A DNA stretch of 32,058 bases from Ignavibacteriota bacterium. GTDB lineage: Bacteria; Bacteroidota; Ignavibacteria; UBA10030; SZUA-254. The notes under the pieces were generated by a model. That model was not told the origin of the DNA. It ran no database searches and saw only the letters and a list, made by a program, of their open reading frames with translations. This document shows positions 14,813 through 23,600 of the stretch, piece after piece (the stretch's first letter is position 1; each line of letters opens with the position of its first letter). The translations under genes were made by a program, and so were the position numbers. Where the stretch lies: contig JACREZ010000021.1 of assembly GCA_016212665.1 (NCBI GenBank), positions 1-32,058 on the forward strand, given 5' to 3'.

Positions 14813-17800
14813 AGTTATTTTCACTCACAAAATAATCCGCCATCAATTCCGCCTGTTTCAAAACTGTTTCAATTGCCTTTGCTTGTTTGTCAGGCGGATA
14901 GCCATACTTTGTTAATGTTCGTCGTACAAGTACCATGAGTTTTGCTCTGGCGCTTTCCCGAATCGTCCAATCAATCGTGGCATTTGCTTTCACTTTGTCT
15001 GCAATTTCTCTTGCTATAACTTTTAATGTTTCATCACCCAGCACCTGAACTGCGCTATCATTCACTTCTAACGCATTGTAGAATGCAACTTCATCTGTGG
15101 AAAGTCCAAGTCTCTCACCTTCTTTGTCCGCTTCTTTGATTTCTTTCGCAATGCGAATGAGTTCTTCGATTATCTGTGCTGTTGTCAATAAGTTATTTTG
15201 ATATTTTTTAATGGAAGCCTCAAGCATGTCGAGTAGTTTCTTGCTCTTCACAAGATTAGTTTTTGCCCGGCTCTTGATTTCATCATTCAGGATTTTCTTT
15301 AGCAACTCAAGAGCAAGATTCTGGTGCTTCATTCCCTGCACTTCGAGAAGGAATTCATCCGAGAGAATAGAAATGTCAGGCTTCTTAATTCCCGCCGCAT
15401 CAAATATATCAATCACCTTATCTGATGTCAATGCTGAATCTATTATTTGTTTGATGGCTGTTTCTATTTCCACACTTGATTTTCCTGAACCGGTACGTTC
15501 AAATTTCACTAACCGCGACTTTACTGCCTGAAAGAATGCAACTTCTTCTTTTATCGCAATCGCTTTTTCGTGTGGTATCGAAAGTGCAAATGCCTGACTG
15601 AGCAACGTTTCTTCTTTGACAAATCGTTCTTTCCCATCTTGCAAGCCTAAAATATGTTCTTCCGCTTGCAGGATAATAGAAAGTTTTTCTCCCGGATTTC
15701 CAACAAAAAATCTCTTGTAGTTAAAGCCCGTACTTCCTTCATAATACGCCAACGGTTCTGCGACAAGAATATCGTTCTTCGTTTTACTTGTTTCGCGAAA
15801 CATCTGCCGTACAATTTCAAGTTTTTCGAGCATAGCTCTTACTGCTTGCTCTTGCGTTTCGGTCGGGTCTCCTTTGCCTCCGGCATCCGAATAAAACGAT
15901 AATGCTTTTTTCAAGTCGGTTGCAATGCCTAAATAATCAACCACCAATCCACCCGGCTTATCCTTGAAGACACGATTGACGCGGGCAATCGCTTGCATCA
16001 GTGTATGTCCTCGCATCGGTTTATCAACATACATTGTGTGCAAACACGGGACATCAAAACCAGTCAACCACATATCGCGGACAATAACAATGTTCAACTT
16101 GTCGGCAGAATCTTTCATCCGTTCTGCCAACCCCCTTCTCTGACTTTTGGTAGTGTGATGTTTTTGCATGAGTGGTCCATCATCACTCGATGCCGTCATC
16201 ACTACCTTGATTGAACCTTTCGTTAAATCGTCGTCGTGCCATTCGGGTCTCAGGTTGATGATTGCATTGTACAAATCAACTGCAATTCTCCGACTCATTG
16301 CAACAATAAGCGCTTTCCCTTCAAACGCCTCTTGTCGTTGTTCGAAATGGGAAACAATATCCCGTGCAAGATTGATGAGCCGTTGTTCATTCCCGATGAT
16401 TGCCTCTAACCGCGCCCACTTTGCTTTTACCTTCTGTTTTTCAGTAACGTTCTCATCATGTTCCAACTCCTTATCAAACTCCTCCAGCAACCGTCTCCCT
16501 TCTTCATTAAGATTGACTTTTGCCAAACGGCTTTCATAATAAATCCTTACTGTCGCACCATCGGTTACTGCATCGCTGATGTCGTATCGGTCAACATAAT
16601 TGCCGAACACTTGCGGAGTGTTGACATCGGTTCCTTCAATCGGTGTTCCTGTGAATCCGATGTACGTTGCATTCGGCATAGCATCGCGCATGTATTTCGC
16701 GAATCCGTATGCTAATCGTTTTCCCGTGACTTCTCCTGTCTCTTTATCAAAAACATCTTTGGCAACCGCTTCAAATCCGTATTGCGTACGATGGGCTTCA
16801 TCGGCAATCACCACTATGTTTCTTCTCTCCGAAAGACAATCATATTTTGAATCCTGTGCCGAGCTTGTCGAAGCATCCGGAAAAAACTTTTGAATGGTTG
16901 TGAAGACAATCCCGCCGCTTGCAACATTCAACAATTCCTTCAGGTGCGGTCTGTTTTGTGCCTGCACCGGTTCTTGTCTGAGTAATTGTGTTGATGCCGC
17001 AAACGTATCGAACAACTGGTCATCTAAATCATTTCTGTCGGTGATGACTACAATCGTCGGGTTTTGCATTGCAGGAGAAGTAATAAGTTTGCCTGAATAA
17101 AATACCATGCTCAGACTTTTCCCCGAACCTTGCGTATGCCAAACGACTCCACCTTTCTTACTCCCGTTATTCCCCGATGCTTGAATCGTACTTTCGAGAG
17201 CTTTATTGACAGCATAATACTGGTGATACGCGGCTAACTTCTTTTCGGTGACAACCTGAGTAATACCAGTCTGCAAGTCTTCTTTTTTCGTCTTCTCGAA
17301 AACAATAAAATTTCGAATAAGGTCTAGCAACGTTGCAGGATTCATCATTCCTTTCAACTGGGTTTCCAATTGTGGGATAAACCGGGATGCTTCTTTTCTT
17401 CCATCTGCGGTTTTCCATGCCATGTAACGGCTGAAACCGGCAGATACGCTTCCTGCTTTACATTCCATCCCATCGGAGATAATGCAAACAGCATTGTAGG
17501 TAAACAGACTTGGAATTGTTGCCTTATAGGTTTGGATTTGCTCGTAGGCTTTTCTTATTGTTGCGTTTTCATCGGCGGCATTTTTTAACTCTATGACTAC
17601 TAACGGGATGCCATTAACGAAAAGCAAAACATCGGGGCGTTTGTTTTGGCTTGAGTTGCTTACCGTGTTTCTCTCAACAATGGTGTATTGATTGACTGCT
17701 AAAAAATCATTGTTGAGGGGATTGGTGAAGTCTATTAACTCAACTTCATGACTTCGCTCGTAACCATCCTGATGATACGCGACCTTTACTTTTTCAATAA

Positions 17801-18077
17801 GCAGTTGATGGAATGTTTCATTGGTATGAAGTAAATCAGGAGAGTAAATACGGAGAACTTTCTGTATCGCTTGTTCTCTTGCATCCTCCGGTATTTCGGG
17901 ATTCAACCGTTCAACGGCATTCCGCAACCGTCCGGTAAGAATGATTTGCTCAAAGGATTCTCTCTCCGCTTGTTCTGCTTCCGGCGCGATTGATTGCCCA
18001 TGAACATATTCCCATCCGAGCAATTGTAGTAAATCAATTGCTGATTCTTCGATAATATTTTCGGTGATAGGTTTCAT
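14811..18077 (-). CDS. hsdR: Type I restriction enzyme, R (HsdR) subunit
   Basis: The 1088-residue protein has the HsdR layout. The N-terminal PD-(D/E)xK nuclease is visible as RPDVLLFVNGIPLVVIELK (D149, E163, K165). The SF2 translocase motifs include Walker A HTQGSGKS (314-321), DEAH (426-429), FTGTP (475-479) and MQAIARVNRVF further on, and a helical C-terminus binds HsdM. HsdR cuts DNA at a distance after ATP-driven translocation when the site is unmethylated. A 25-base repeat (16853-16877) is read through in frame as DASTSSAQ just before the DEAH motif, in a loop known to vary. It is the last gene of the hsd run, separated from hsdS by a REP-type transposase gene and a 15-bp inverted repeat. 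Confidence 0.93.
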   Translation of the reverse strand: MKPITENIIEESAIDLLQLLGWEYVHGQSIAPEAEQAERESFEQIILTGRLRNAVERLNPEIPEDAREQAIQKVLRIYSPDLLHTNETFHQLLIEKVKVAYHQDGYERSHEVELIDFTNPLNNDFLAVNQYTIVERNTVSNSSQNKRPDVLLFVNGIPLVVIELKNAADENATIRKAYEQIQTYKATIPSLFTYNAVCIISDGMECKAGSVSAGFSRYMAWKTADGRKEASRFIPQLETQLKGMMNPATLLDLIRNFIVFEKTKKEDLQTGITQVVTEKKLAAYHQYYAVNKALESTIQASGNNGSKKGGVVWHTQGSGKSLSMVFYSGKLITSPAMQNPTIVVITDRNDLDDQLFDTFAASTQLLRQEPVQAQNRPHLKELLNVASGGIVFTTIQKFFPDASTSSAQDSKYDCLSERRNIVVIADEAHRTQYGFEAVAKDVFDKETGEVTGKRLAYGFAKYMRDAMPNATYIGFTGTPIEGTDVNTPQVFGNYVDRYDISDAVTDGATVRIYYESRLAKVNLNEEGRRLLEEFDKELEHDENVTEKQKVKAKWARLEAIIGNEQRLINLARDIVSHFEQRQEAFEGKALIVAMSRRIAVDLYNAIINLRPEWHDDDLTKGSIKVVMTASSDDGPLMQKHHTTKSQRRGLAERMKDSADKLNIVIVRDMWLTGFDVPCLHTMYVDKPMRGHTLMQAIARVNRVFKDKPGGLVVDYLGIATDLKKALSFYSDAGGKGDPTETQEQAVRAMLEKLEIVRQMFRETSKTKNDILVAEPLAYYEGSTGFNYKRFFVGNPGEKLSIILQAEEHILGLQDGKERFVKEETLLSQAFALSIPHEKAIAIKEEVAFFQAVKSRLVKFERTGSGKSSVEIETAIKQIIDSALTSDKVIDIFDAAGIKKPDISILSDEFLLEVQGMKHQNLALELLKKILNDEIKSRAKTNLVKSKKLLDMLEASIKKYQNNLLTTAQIIEELIRIAKEIKEADKEGERLGLSTDEVAFYNALEVNDSAVQVLGDETLKVIAREIADKVKANATIDWTIRESARAKLMVLVRRTLTKYGYPPDKQAKAIETVLKQAELMADYFVSENN
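16853..16877. repeat. Short interspersed repeat inside hsdR
   Basis: On the coding strand the segment reads GATGCTTCGACAAGC, followed by TCGGCACAGG. The core GCTTCGACAAGCTC is a familiar component of palindromic interspersed repeats in FCB-group genomes. Here it keeps the reading frame. Its length is not itself a multiple of three, so flanking bases must be part of the inserted unit. Confidence 0.6.
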
Positions 18078-18091
18078 TAATTTATAGTTTT

Positions 18092-18170
18092 AGATGGAGT
18101 CCACTTTCACCCACAGAAATAATGTTATACTCAAACATTTCCTGTTTATTGATAGAAGTGGACTCCATCT
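18092..18170. repeat. 15-bp perfect inverted repeat between hsdR and the RAYT gene
   Basis: AGATGGAGTCCACTT (18092-18106) and its exact reverse complement AAGTGGACTCCATCT (18156-18170) enclose a 49-base spacer. It could be a folded RNA element, a transcription terminator without a T tract, or a miniature element. It sits directly downstream of the transposase gene, which favours a mobile-element origin. Confidence 0.7.
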
Positions 18171-18191
18171 TCGTTATCTGCTGTGTTAACA

Positions 18192-18791
18192 TCATTTATT
18201 AAATAATTTATCATCATTCCAATTTGCCGGATTGTTAATAATATAATTGGAAATCGTTTGATATGATTGTTCGTTCCGGATAATGTGTTCATAAAACCGC
18301 GATTGCCATTGAAAATTTTCATGTCCATGATTATTGCACCATCGTTTTACGGAAGATTTATATTGATTGACAATAACCGAAACAGAACCCGCAACCGGTT
18401 TTCCGTATTGATTAATTTTCGTTTGCTGTTGTGGTTGGAGAACGCCGTGGGATTGGGATGTGTCGGTTGGTAGGGACACGCCATGGCGTGTCCCTACGTG
18501 GCCTGTCCCCCCATCCAATTTATCACCCAACACCAATATACAATGTACATGATTGGGCATCACAACATATTCACCAATTTCTACATGTGAAAAATGATTG
18601 GGAATGTTTTGTAAATATTCATCTGCAATTCTTCCCATATCATTGAATATCATTTCACCATCCATTATTTCTCCCATCAGACATTCCCTTTCCTTTGTGC
18701 AGATGGTAATAAAATACGCGCCCGCTTGTGAATAATCATATCCTTTTAATCGGATTGACCTACGATGATGTATTTGCGGATTATATTTCAT
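18192..18791 (-). CDS. REP-associated tyrosine transposase (RAYT, Y1 HUH family)
   Basis: The 199-residue protein begins with RRSIRLKGYDYSQAGAYFITICTK and has the HUH motif in VVMPNHVHCI (residues 81-83). A later Y-containing helix in SRFYEHIIRNEQSYQTISNYI holds the likely catalytic tyrosine. This is the Y1_Tnp/TnpA-REP family, single-copy domesticated-like transposases thought to mobilise REP palindromes. Length is normal. A perfect 28-bp palindrome is embedded in the coding frame (residues 99-107, GTRHGVSL region), and a quasi-palindrome lies just before the gene. The gene is inserted between hsdS and hsdR in the same orientation, so hsdR may depend on read-through transcription. Confidence 0.9.
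   Translation of the reverse strand: MKYNPQIHHRRSIRLKGYDYSQAGAYFITICTKERECLMGEIMDGEMIFNDMGRIADEYLQNIPNHFSHVEIGEYVVMPNHVHCILVLGDKLDGGTGHVGTRHGVSLPTDTSQSHGVLQPQQQTKINQYGKPVAGSVSVIVNQYKSSVKRWCNNHGHENFQWQSRFYEHIIRNEQSYQTISNYIINNPANWNDDKLFNK
18470..18497. repeat. Perfect 28-bp palindrome inside the RAYT gene
   Basis: The half-site GTAGGGACACGCCA is followed by its exact reverse complement, centred on CCATGG. GTAGGGACACGCC-type palindromes are a common dispersed repeat in bacterial genomes that carry RAYT genes. It is translated in frame as VGTRHGVSL. Confidence 0.85.
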
Positions 18792-18806
18792 TTTCTTTTT
18801 TCATTT

Positions 18807-18830
18807 CGTACGGGCGGGCTTGCCCTTACG
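18807..18830. repeat. GC-rich quasi-palindrome between hsdS and RAYT
   Basis: CGTACGGGCGGG followed by CTTGCCCTTACG has near-complementary ends (GTACGGGC against GCCCTTAC). It overlaps the hsdS stop codon and lies just upstream of the RAYT start. It resembles the dispersed GTAAGGGCAAGCCCGCC repeats often found beside RAYT genes. Confidence 0.6.
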
Positions 18831-19977
18831 ATACCCTCACCTCTCCACTCATCAACTTTGGTAACAGCGTATCCCGGAGTTGCGTGAGGGTGCGGATTTG
18901 ATTTGTATTATTTTTCATTTTTGCTATCGTTGGTAAGGTAACTTTATTGAAACACTCTAATGTATGTGTATCAGGGATAAAAATAGGATAATCACCAATG
19001 ATCTCCCAACTCGTTCTTGGCATTCGTGTCCCCTCAGAAGACAAATCTGAATAATCAACTAATTCTTTCTGGAATAAAGTAAATAAACAGAAAGCAAAGT
19101 AAATTGATTCTTTTGGTCTTATGACAAGTATATCAGTTGAACAAATCCCATTGAACGGTGCATAACAAACCTTATGAAAGTAGGGTCTAAGTTTGCCGAA
19201 AAGAATATCGTTCTCTTTGAATAAAGATTTGTTACTTGAAACATCTGTGCTGGAGCCATAACTGTTTAATACAATTTGTTTGCGGTCAATATGTTCAAGT
19301 CCAACATATATAATATCATTTGTAAAATATTTTGGTGAAACATTTGCTTTGACGTTTATTGCTATATCTTTAAGTGTTTTTTCCTCCCACCCCTCCTCCG
19401 CTTCCTCAACAAACCACTGTCGAAACAACGTCTCAGCCAATGCCTCAAGTGTTTTATTTTGGCGGTGGAGTAAATCTATCTTATCATCCAAGCTACTGAG
19501 GATGGAGGCAATAGCGCGTTGTATTAGATAATCCGGTAAACCAATTTCAAGTTCTTTTAATTCAGAAGATTTTATACCTTCTACAACACTCCCTTGCGCC
19601 CTTGATTGTAACAACGCCTGACCAACATTACTCTGTAAGTAATATTTTAAAAAAATATTATCACAAATATTTTTCTTGCCTCTTAACGTAATAATTCGTT
19701 GAGCTAATGCGACTTTTTTATCTTTCAATAACGCCACTTCCCCCAGAGGCGCTTCAGTAGTTAATACGACATCATTTATCTCTGGAAAACCCCGTGTCAT
19801 CCATTCTTCATAATTGTCTTCTGCAATGAATTCATTTGGTTCAAGTATTCTACCATCCTTCACTATTTTTGCGGTAATTAAAGGAATACCTCTTTCCGTT
19901 TTAGTGGGTGTTTTTCCTCTATAGTCAATGAATGTCTCAATAACTTCTTTAAGTTTATATTCCTTCCACTCAGCCAT
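18826..19977 (-). CDS. hsdS: Type I restriction-modification specificity (HsdS) subunit
   Basis: The start is taken at the ATG 19975-19977 (MAEWKEYKLKEV), the usual HsdS opening. A TTG three codons upstream is possible but abuts the PIN gene stop. The 383-residue protein has two target recognition domains, each followed by a conserved helical spacer. The first spacer is IASILSSLDDKIDLLHRQNKTLEALAETLFRQWF, the second LPTIAKMKNNTNQIRTLTQLRDTLLPKLMSGEV. The two half-sites set the bipartite DNA sequence recognised by the HsdM methylase and HsdR nuclease. The target sequence cannot be predicted by eye. It follows the PIN gene almost without a gap. Confidence 0.92.
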   Translation of the reverse strand: MAEWKEYKLKEVIETFIDYRGKTPTKTERGIPLITAKIVKDGRILEPNEFIAEDNYEEWMTRGFPEINDVVLTTEAPLGEVALLKDKKVALAQRIITLRGKKNICDNIFLKYYLQSNVGQALLQSRAQGSVVEGIKSSELKELEIGLPDYLIQRAIASILSSLDDKIDLLHRQNKTLEALAETLFRQWFVEEAEEGWEEKTLKDIAINVKANVSPKYFTNDIIYVGLEHIDRKQIVLNSYGSSTDVSSNKSLFKENDILFGKLRPYFHKVCYAPFNGICSTDILVIRPKESIYFAFCLFTLFQKELVDYSDLSSEGTRMPRTSWEIIGDYPIFIPDTHTLECFNKVTLPTIAKMKNNTNQIRTLTQLRDTLLPKLMSGEVRVS

Positions 19978-19986
19978 CAGCTTCAA

Positions 19987-20445
19987 TTAGTATTTCTTTA
20001 AAGTAAGGAAGGAACCAGCTAAATGGTTAAAATCATTATCAGTTGTTACGAGAGGTGCGTCAAGAACTAATGCCGTTGCTGCTATCCATAAATCATTTTT
20101 CCCCATTTTAATTGCTGAACCTTTGAGCATATTTCCTTTATCATCAGCTATCTTTCTCTTACTATATGCATCAATTATAGCATAGGCGTTTTGTAATTCT
20201 TCATTTGCAAATGTTATATCTACGAAAGATATATATTGTAAGAATTCGTCCAGCAACTTAGTTTTATTGACACCCCAACCTCTCTGCTTTACAAATGACA
20301 ATAATTCTCCTTTCGTTACAGAGGAAATAACCGGAACCATTTCAGGATCATCCAGTTTTAATTCATCATTCAATTTGAGATGAAGAGGACTCTTCCGCAA
20401 ATAATGAACTACGATGCACGTATCTAAAACTATTGTTTTCATCAA
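19987..20445 (-). CDS. PIN-domain ribonuclease, VapC-like toxin in the hsd operon
   Basis: The 152-residue protein opens with KTIVLDTCIVVHYLR, giving the first PIN acidic residue. It then has SSVTKGELLSF (conserved Glu) and the C-terminal acidic cluster GKNDLWIAATALVLDAPLVTTDNDF. All four metal-binding acidic positions appear present, so it should be an active Mg2+-dependent RNase as in VapC toxins. Its ATG overlaps the stop of the preceding 306-residue gene by four bases, and hsdS follows directly. This placement makes it a translationally coupled toxin-antitoxin pair inserted between hsdM and hsdS. Confidence 0.85.
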   Translation of the reverse strand: MMKTIVLDTCIVVHYLRKSPLHLKLNDELKLDDPEMVPVISSVTKGELLSFVKQRGWGVNKTKLLDEFLQYISFVDITFANEELQNAYAIIDAYSKRKIADDKGNMLKGSAIKMGKNDLWIAATALVLDAPLVTTDNDFNHLAGSFLTLKKY

Positions 20446-21362
20446 TCGAGGTCTTTTAATATTTCGTCTAAGCTCTCATCACCAGGCCATTTGCCTGTAA
20501 TCAGCGATAAAGGATTTCTTGTTTTCCCGGATTTTAGCTGAAATGCAATTTGCTGTCTGGCATTCATCGCAGATGGTTTTCGTGAAAAGAATTTATCTTT
20601 TTGCCCCGGTTGAGAAAATTCTTGCACCTCTATATACGATAGCTGTCCTCCGGGTTTGTAATGTGCCATTCCAGATATGGTGAGGTCTTTCCCAAAATAT
20701 TCCGCCATAGAATTAATTATGTTTACATTTTTTGTGAAAGCATTAATATTCCCTTCATCGGTAATCAAAACAAGTTTTGATCTTGAATATTTCATTTCAT
20801 CAAGTCTGCCATTAACAATAACTTTATTGGGTTCAGGAATTGCATCCTCGAGATATTCAATCGTCTTAAAAGATTCAAATGTAATTTCAATTTCAGGTAT
20901 TGTGCCTCGATTTGAAAAGTAGATCACTTCACGATGACTAAGCAAATTTTTCTTGAACTTCAACAAGGTTTTTAATAAGGGTTTGTCAAGATCATTTTTA
21001 TCTTCATCTTCAAGTAGTGCAGAACGAAACGTTTGAATAACTAAAGCCATCGGAGTTAGGGATAATAAATCCTCGGTTGGTTTAAATAAATCGAATTGAA
21101 GATACTGTAATGTTGAACTAAAATGTTCACAATCCAATAATAAATTTGTCCCTTCATTTATATTTCCATGTAGGCTTTTTAATCGTATCGCTAAAGCTTC
21201 TTTTATTTGCTTTGGAGGTTGTATTTCACTAAACCCTCCTAACTTCAGCATTAATGCTTTTGTTGCAATTTCCTTAGTGTTTCTGGTAAGAAGATTCAAA
21301 CGGTCAAACTCAAGCAAACCGTTGTCATTTTTATTTCCAATTATTCTAATATCGTAGTTCAT
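20442..21362 (-). CDS. Unknown 306-residue protein, probable antitoxin/partner of the PIN protein
   Basis: I do not recognise a named family for most of it. The middle is predicted mixed alpha/beta with segments such as [20 protein letters not shown] and [25 protein letters not shown], where a beta-rich binding domain is possible. The final stretch [18 protein letters not shown] closely resembles the short acidic tail with which VapB-type antitoxins wrap their PIN toxin. It is four bases overlapped with hsdM upstream and with the PIN gene downstream. I infer a large antitoxin or sensor coupled to the type I system. It is roughly four times longer than a typical VapB, and no DNA-binding N-terminus (AbrB, RHH) is evident. 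Confidence 0.55.
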   Translation of the reverse strand: MNYDIRIIGNKNDNGLLEFDRLNLLTRNTKEIATKALMLKLGGFSEIQPPKQIKEALAIRLKSLHGNINEGTNLLLDCEHFSSTLQYLQFDLFKPTEDLLSLTPMALVIQTFRSALLEDEDKNDLDKPLLKTLLKFKKNLLSHREVIYFSNRGTIPEIEITFESFKTIEYLEDAIPEPNKVIVNGRLDEMKYSRSKLVLITDEGNINAFTKNVNIINSMAEYFGKDLTISGMAHYKPGGQLSYIEVQEFSQPGQKDKFFSRKPSAMNARQQIAFQLKSGKTRNPLSLITGKWPGDESLDEILKDLD

Positions 21363-22960
21363 TGTTTTGAAGTTCCTTGTAATTCTATTTTACCAAGATT
21401 TATCGTTATCTGCTTATTCAAATTATCTTCTTCAGCAATCTGCTTTTCCAATTCCGCTTTCAATGTACCAAACCTCTCCGCAAAATTAAAATCATCCTCA
21501 TCATCCGGCAAACCAATGTAACGTCCGGGGGTAAGTACATAGTCTTTTGATTTTACGTCTTCAATCGTTGCGCTTTTGCAAAATCCGGGGATATCGTTGT
21601 ACTCTCCTTCTCCCGTTCTCCAATTGTGATATGTTCTGGCAAATTGCTGTATCTCCTCCGGCGCTAAATCCCTGTTCTTCCGGTTAATCAAAAAGCCGTG
21701 GTTGCGTGCATCAATAAATAATATCTGCCGCGCTCGCTTCTTCTTGTTCCTTCTCATAAACCAAAGGCAAGCGGGTATCTGTGTATTGAGAAATAACTTG
21801 GTGGGGAGATTCACAATGCAATCAATCAAATCGTTTTCAATTAATGCCTTTCGTATCTCGCCTTCGTTGTTTGTCTTGGTGGTGAGTGAGCCTTTTGCCA
21901 AAACAAATCCGGCTAATCCATTGTGTGCAAGATGGTAGAGGAAGTGGAGTATCCACGCATAGTTAGCATTGGCGGCTGGAGGCGGAAGTTTCGCTTCACC
22001 GATCTTCCATCGTGCATCATCGCGTAACAACTCACCGCTCCAATCGCTATCGTTAAATGGCGGGTTGGCAAGTATGTAATCGGCTTTCAAATCTTTGTGT
22101 AAATCGTTGAGGAACGAGCCTTCGTTGTTCCACTTGATATTACTGCTATCAATGCCGCGAATAGCAAGGTTCATCTTTGCCAATCGCCATGTGGTTTGGT
22201 TGCTTTCTTGTCCGTAAATGGAAATATAGTCTTTGGGATTTAACACACCCCCACCCCCTCTCGAGAGGGGATTTTTTTTTCGGTAATGGTCTTGATGAGC
22301 CTCAATAAATTTTTCGCTCTGAACAAACATCCCACCGGAGCCACAACACGGGTCAAACACTCTGCCTTCATACGGTTCAATCATTTCCACCAATAACCGG
22401 ACAACACTTACCGGAGTATAGAACTGTCCTCCTTTTTTTCCTTCCGCTAATGCAAACTCTCCAAGAAAATATTCATACACTTTCCCCAGAACATCTTTGC
22501 TTTGGGCTTCCTTCGTGCCTATTGCCGCGCTTCCAATCAAATCAATGAGACTGCCCAAACTCTGTTTGTCTAATTTTTCCTGCGCGTACACTTTCGGCAA
22601 CACTCCCCGTAACGATGGATTATCTTTTTCTATTGCGTCCATCGCATCATCAACATCTTTTCCGATTGTGGGTAACTTCGCTCTCCCCTGTAACCACTTC
22701 CATCGTGCAGAGGGGGGTACGTAAAATACTTTCTCGGCTGTGTACTCGTTCTTATCCTCCGGGTCTGCGCCTTCGCTTTGTTGCTCAATGAGTTTTTGAT
22801 ACAGTTCTTCAAACGCATCGGAAATATACTTTAAGAAAATAAGTCCTAACGCAACATGTTTGTATTCAGCCGCGTCAATGTTCTTGCGGAGTTTATCAGC
22901 CGCTCTCCAAAGTTTCTTTTCTAACGGTTCATCCGTGTTGTTGATTTTTTGTTTTGCCAT
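21359..22960 (-). CDS. hsdM: Type I restriction-modification DNA methyltransferase (HsdM) subunit
   Basis: The 533-residue protein has the HsdM N-terminal helical domain ([36 protein letters not shown]). The N6-adenine methylase core follows, with [17 protein letters not shown], the AdoMet motif [11 protein letters not shown] (203-212) and the catalytic motif IV NPPF (299-302). It methylates the HsdS-defined site and forms the core of the complex. A run [14 protein letters not shown] (about 228-241) interrupts the usual link between motif I and ISIYGQE, and it comes from an inserted repeat (22238-22279). It is the first gene of the operon and has a good promoter upstream. Confidence 0.94.
   Translation of the reverse strand: MAKQKINNTDEPLEKKLWRAADKLRKNIDAAEYKHVALGLIFLKYISDAFEELYQKLIEQQSEGADPEDKNEYTAEKVFYVPPSARWKWLQGRAKLPTIGKDVDDAMDAIEKDNPSLRGVLPKVYAQEKLDKQSLGSLIDLIGSAAIGTKEAQSKDVLGKVYEYFLGEFALAEGKKGGQFYTPVSVVRLLVEMIEPYEGRVFDPCCGSGGMFVQSEKFIEAHQDHYRKKNPLSRGGGGVLNPKDYISIYGQESNQTTWRLAKMNLAIRGIDSSNIKWNNEGSFLNDLHKDLKADYILANPPFNDSDWSGELLRDDARWKIGEAKLPPPAANANYAWILHFLYHLAHNGLAGFVLAKGSLTTKTNNEGEIRKALIENDLIDCIVNLPTKLFLNTQIPACLWFMRRNKKKRARQILFIDARNHGFLINRKNRDLAPEEIQQFARTYHNWRTGEGEYNDIPGFCKSATIEDVKSKDYVLTPGRYIGLPDDEDDFNFAERFGTLKAELEKQIAEEDNLNKQITINLGKIELQGTSKQ
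22238..22279. repeat. CCCCTCTCGAGAGGGG repeat inserted in frame in hsdM
   Basis: The segment contains a CCCCTCTCGAGAGGGG palindrome flanked by an ACACACCCCCACC stretch and an A/T run. It is typical of dispersed repeats in these genomes. It is a whole number of codons and encodes a Gly-rich loop in HsdM. Confidence 0.65.
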
Positions 22961-22995
22961 TTGATATGTTAAGTTCTCATTCAGGAATTGGCATG

Positions 22996-23024
22996 TATAT
23001 ACAAATTTTCTCTTGAAATATCAA
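22996..23024 (-). promoter_or_regulatory. Sigma-70-type promoter of the hsd operon
   Basis: On the minus strand TTGATA (23019-23024) and TATATA (22996-23001) are spaced by 17 bases. The -10 box lies about 35 bases before the hsdM ATG. No strong ribosome binding site is seen. Confidence 0.5.
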
Positions 23025-23045
23025 TCCGTTTTGCTGAATTGTTAG

Positions 23046-23127
23046 GTGGTGAGTGGTTTATTGGTGAGTAGTTAATTGGTGAGTAGTTAATTGGTGAGTA
23101 GTGAGTGGTGAGTGGTGAGTGATGAAT
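23046..23127. repeat. Degenerate tandem repeat of TTGGTGAGTAGTTAA / GTGAGTG
   Basis: The word TTGGTGAGTAGTTAA occurs about three times in a row and is followed by GTGAGTG repeats. A 24-base part (23072-23095) matches the reverse complement of 28611-28634 at 23 of 24 positions, so it belongs to a dispersed family. Confidence 0.7.
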
Positions 23128-23310
23128 GTAACACAACCAAAAAGCATATCCTTGAGATTATTTCCGCTGTACTTGAACAATTAGGGAAGTTATTGCGGGA
23201 GTTTATCAGGGGCAAGATATGCTCGTTTTGCTTAAAATAACAATAGAATAGGCGTTTTCTGCCTCCCTAAAATCTTTCGGGAATTCCCCGAAAAGTTGGA
23301 AGGAATTTCC

Positions 23311-23600
23311 GGAACGAAGTGCGAAGCCCACCAAACAATGTGCAGAGTTCCGGGAAACGTGTGCAGTCGCCTCCAAACAAAATGCAACTCCCCAAAAATG
23401 GAGTGCGACTCCCTCGAAACAAAATGCAATTCCCGATACATCGTGTGCATTTGCCCCCGAACAATATGCGACTCCCCAAAAACGGAGTGCGACTTCCGCG
23501 GAACAACATGCAATTCCCGATACATCATGTGCAGTTCCCCCAAAACAAAATGCGACTCCCGAAAAACGGAGTGCGACTCCCTCGGAGGTGTGTGCGAATG
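23311..23600. repeat. 21-bp minisatellite with higher-order 84-bp period
   Basis: TGC occurs at 23320 and at every 21st base up to 23593, fourteen times without a slip. The common core is RTGCRAYTCCC. Neighbouring units differ, but every fourth unit is most alike (for example CAATTCCCGATACATC at 23427 and 23511), giving an 84-base higher-order period. Because 21 is a multiple of three, long frames stay open on both strands. One plus frame has a Cys every seven residues; one minus frame has heptads like GVALRFW. None of these frames has an ATG start with a ribosome binding site, so I annotate a DNA repeat rather than a gene. Confidence 0.85.

Noticed and set aside
15211-16893. Several plus-strand open frames inside hsdR
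   Set aside because: They oppose a full-length HsdR with all motifs, and their translations show no domain.
23311-23600. CRISPR array
   Set aside because: Units follow each other directly with no unique spacers, and there are no cas genes nearby.
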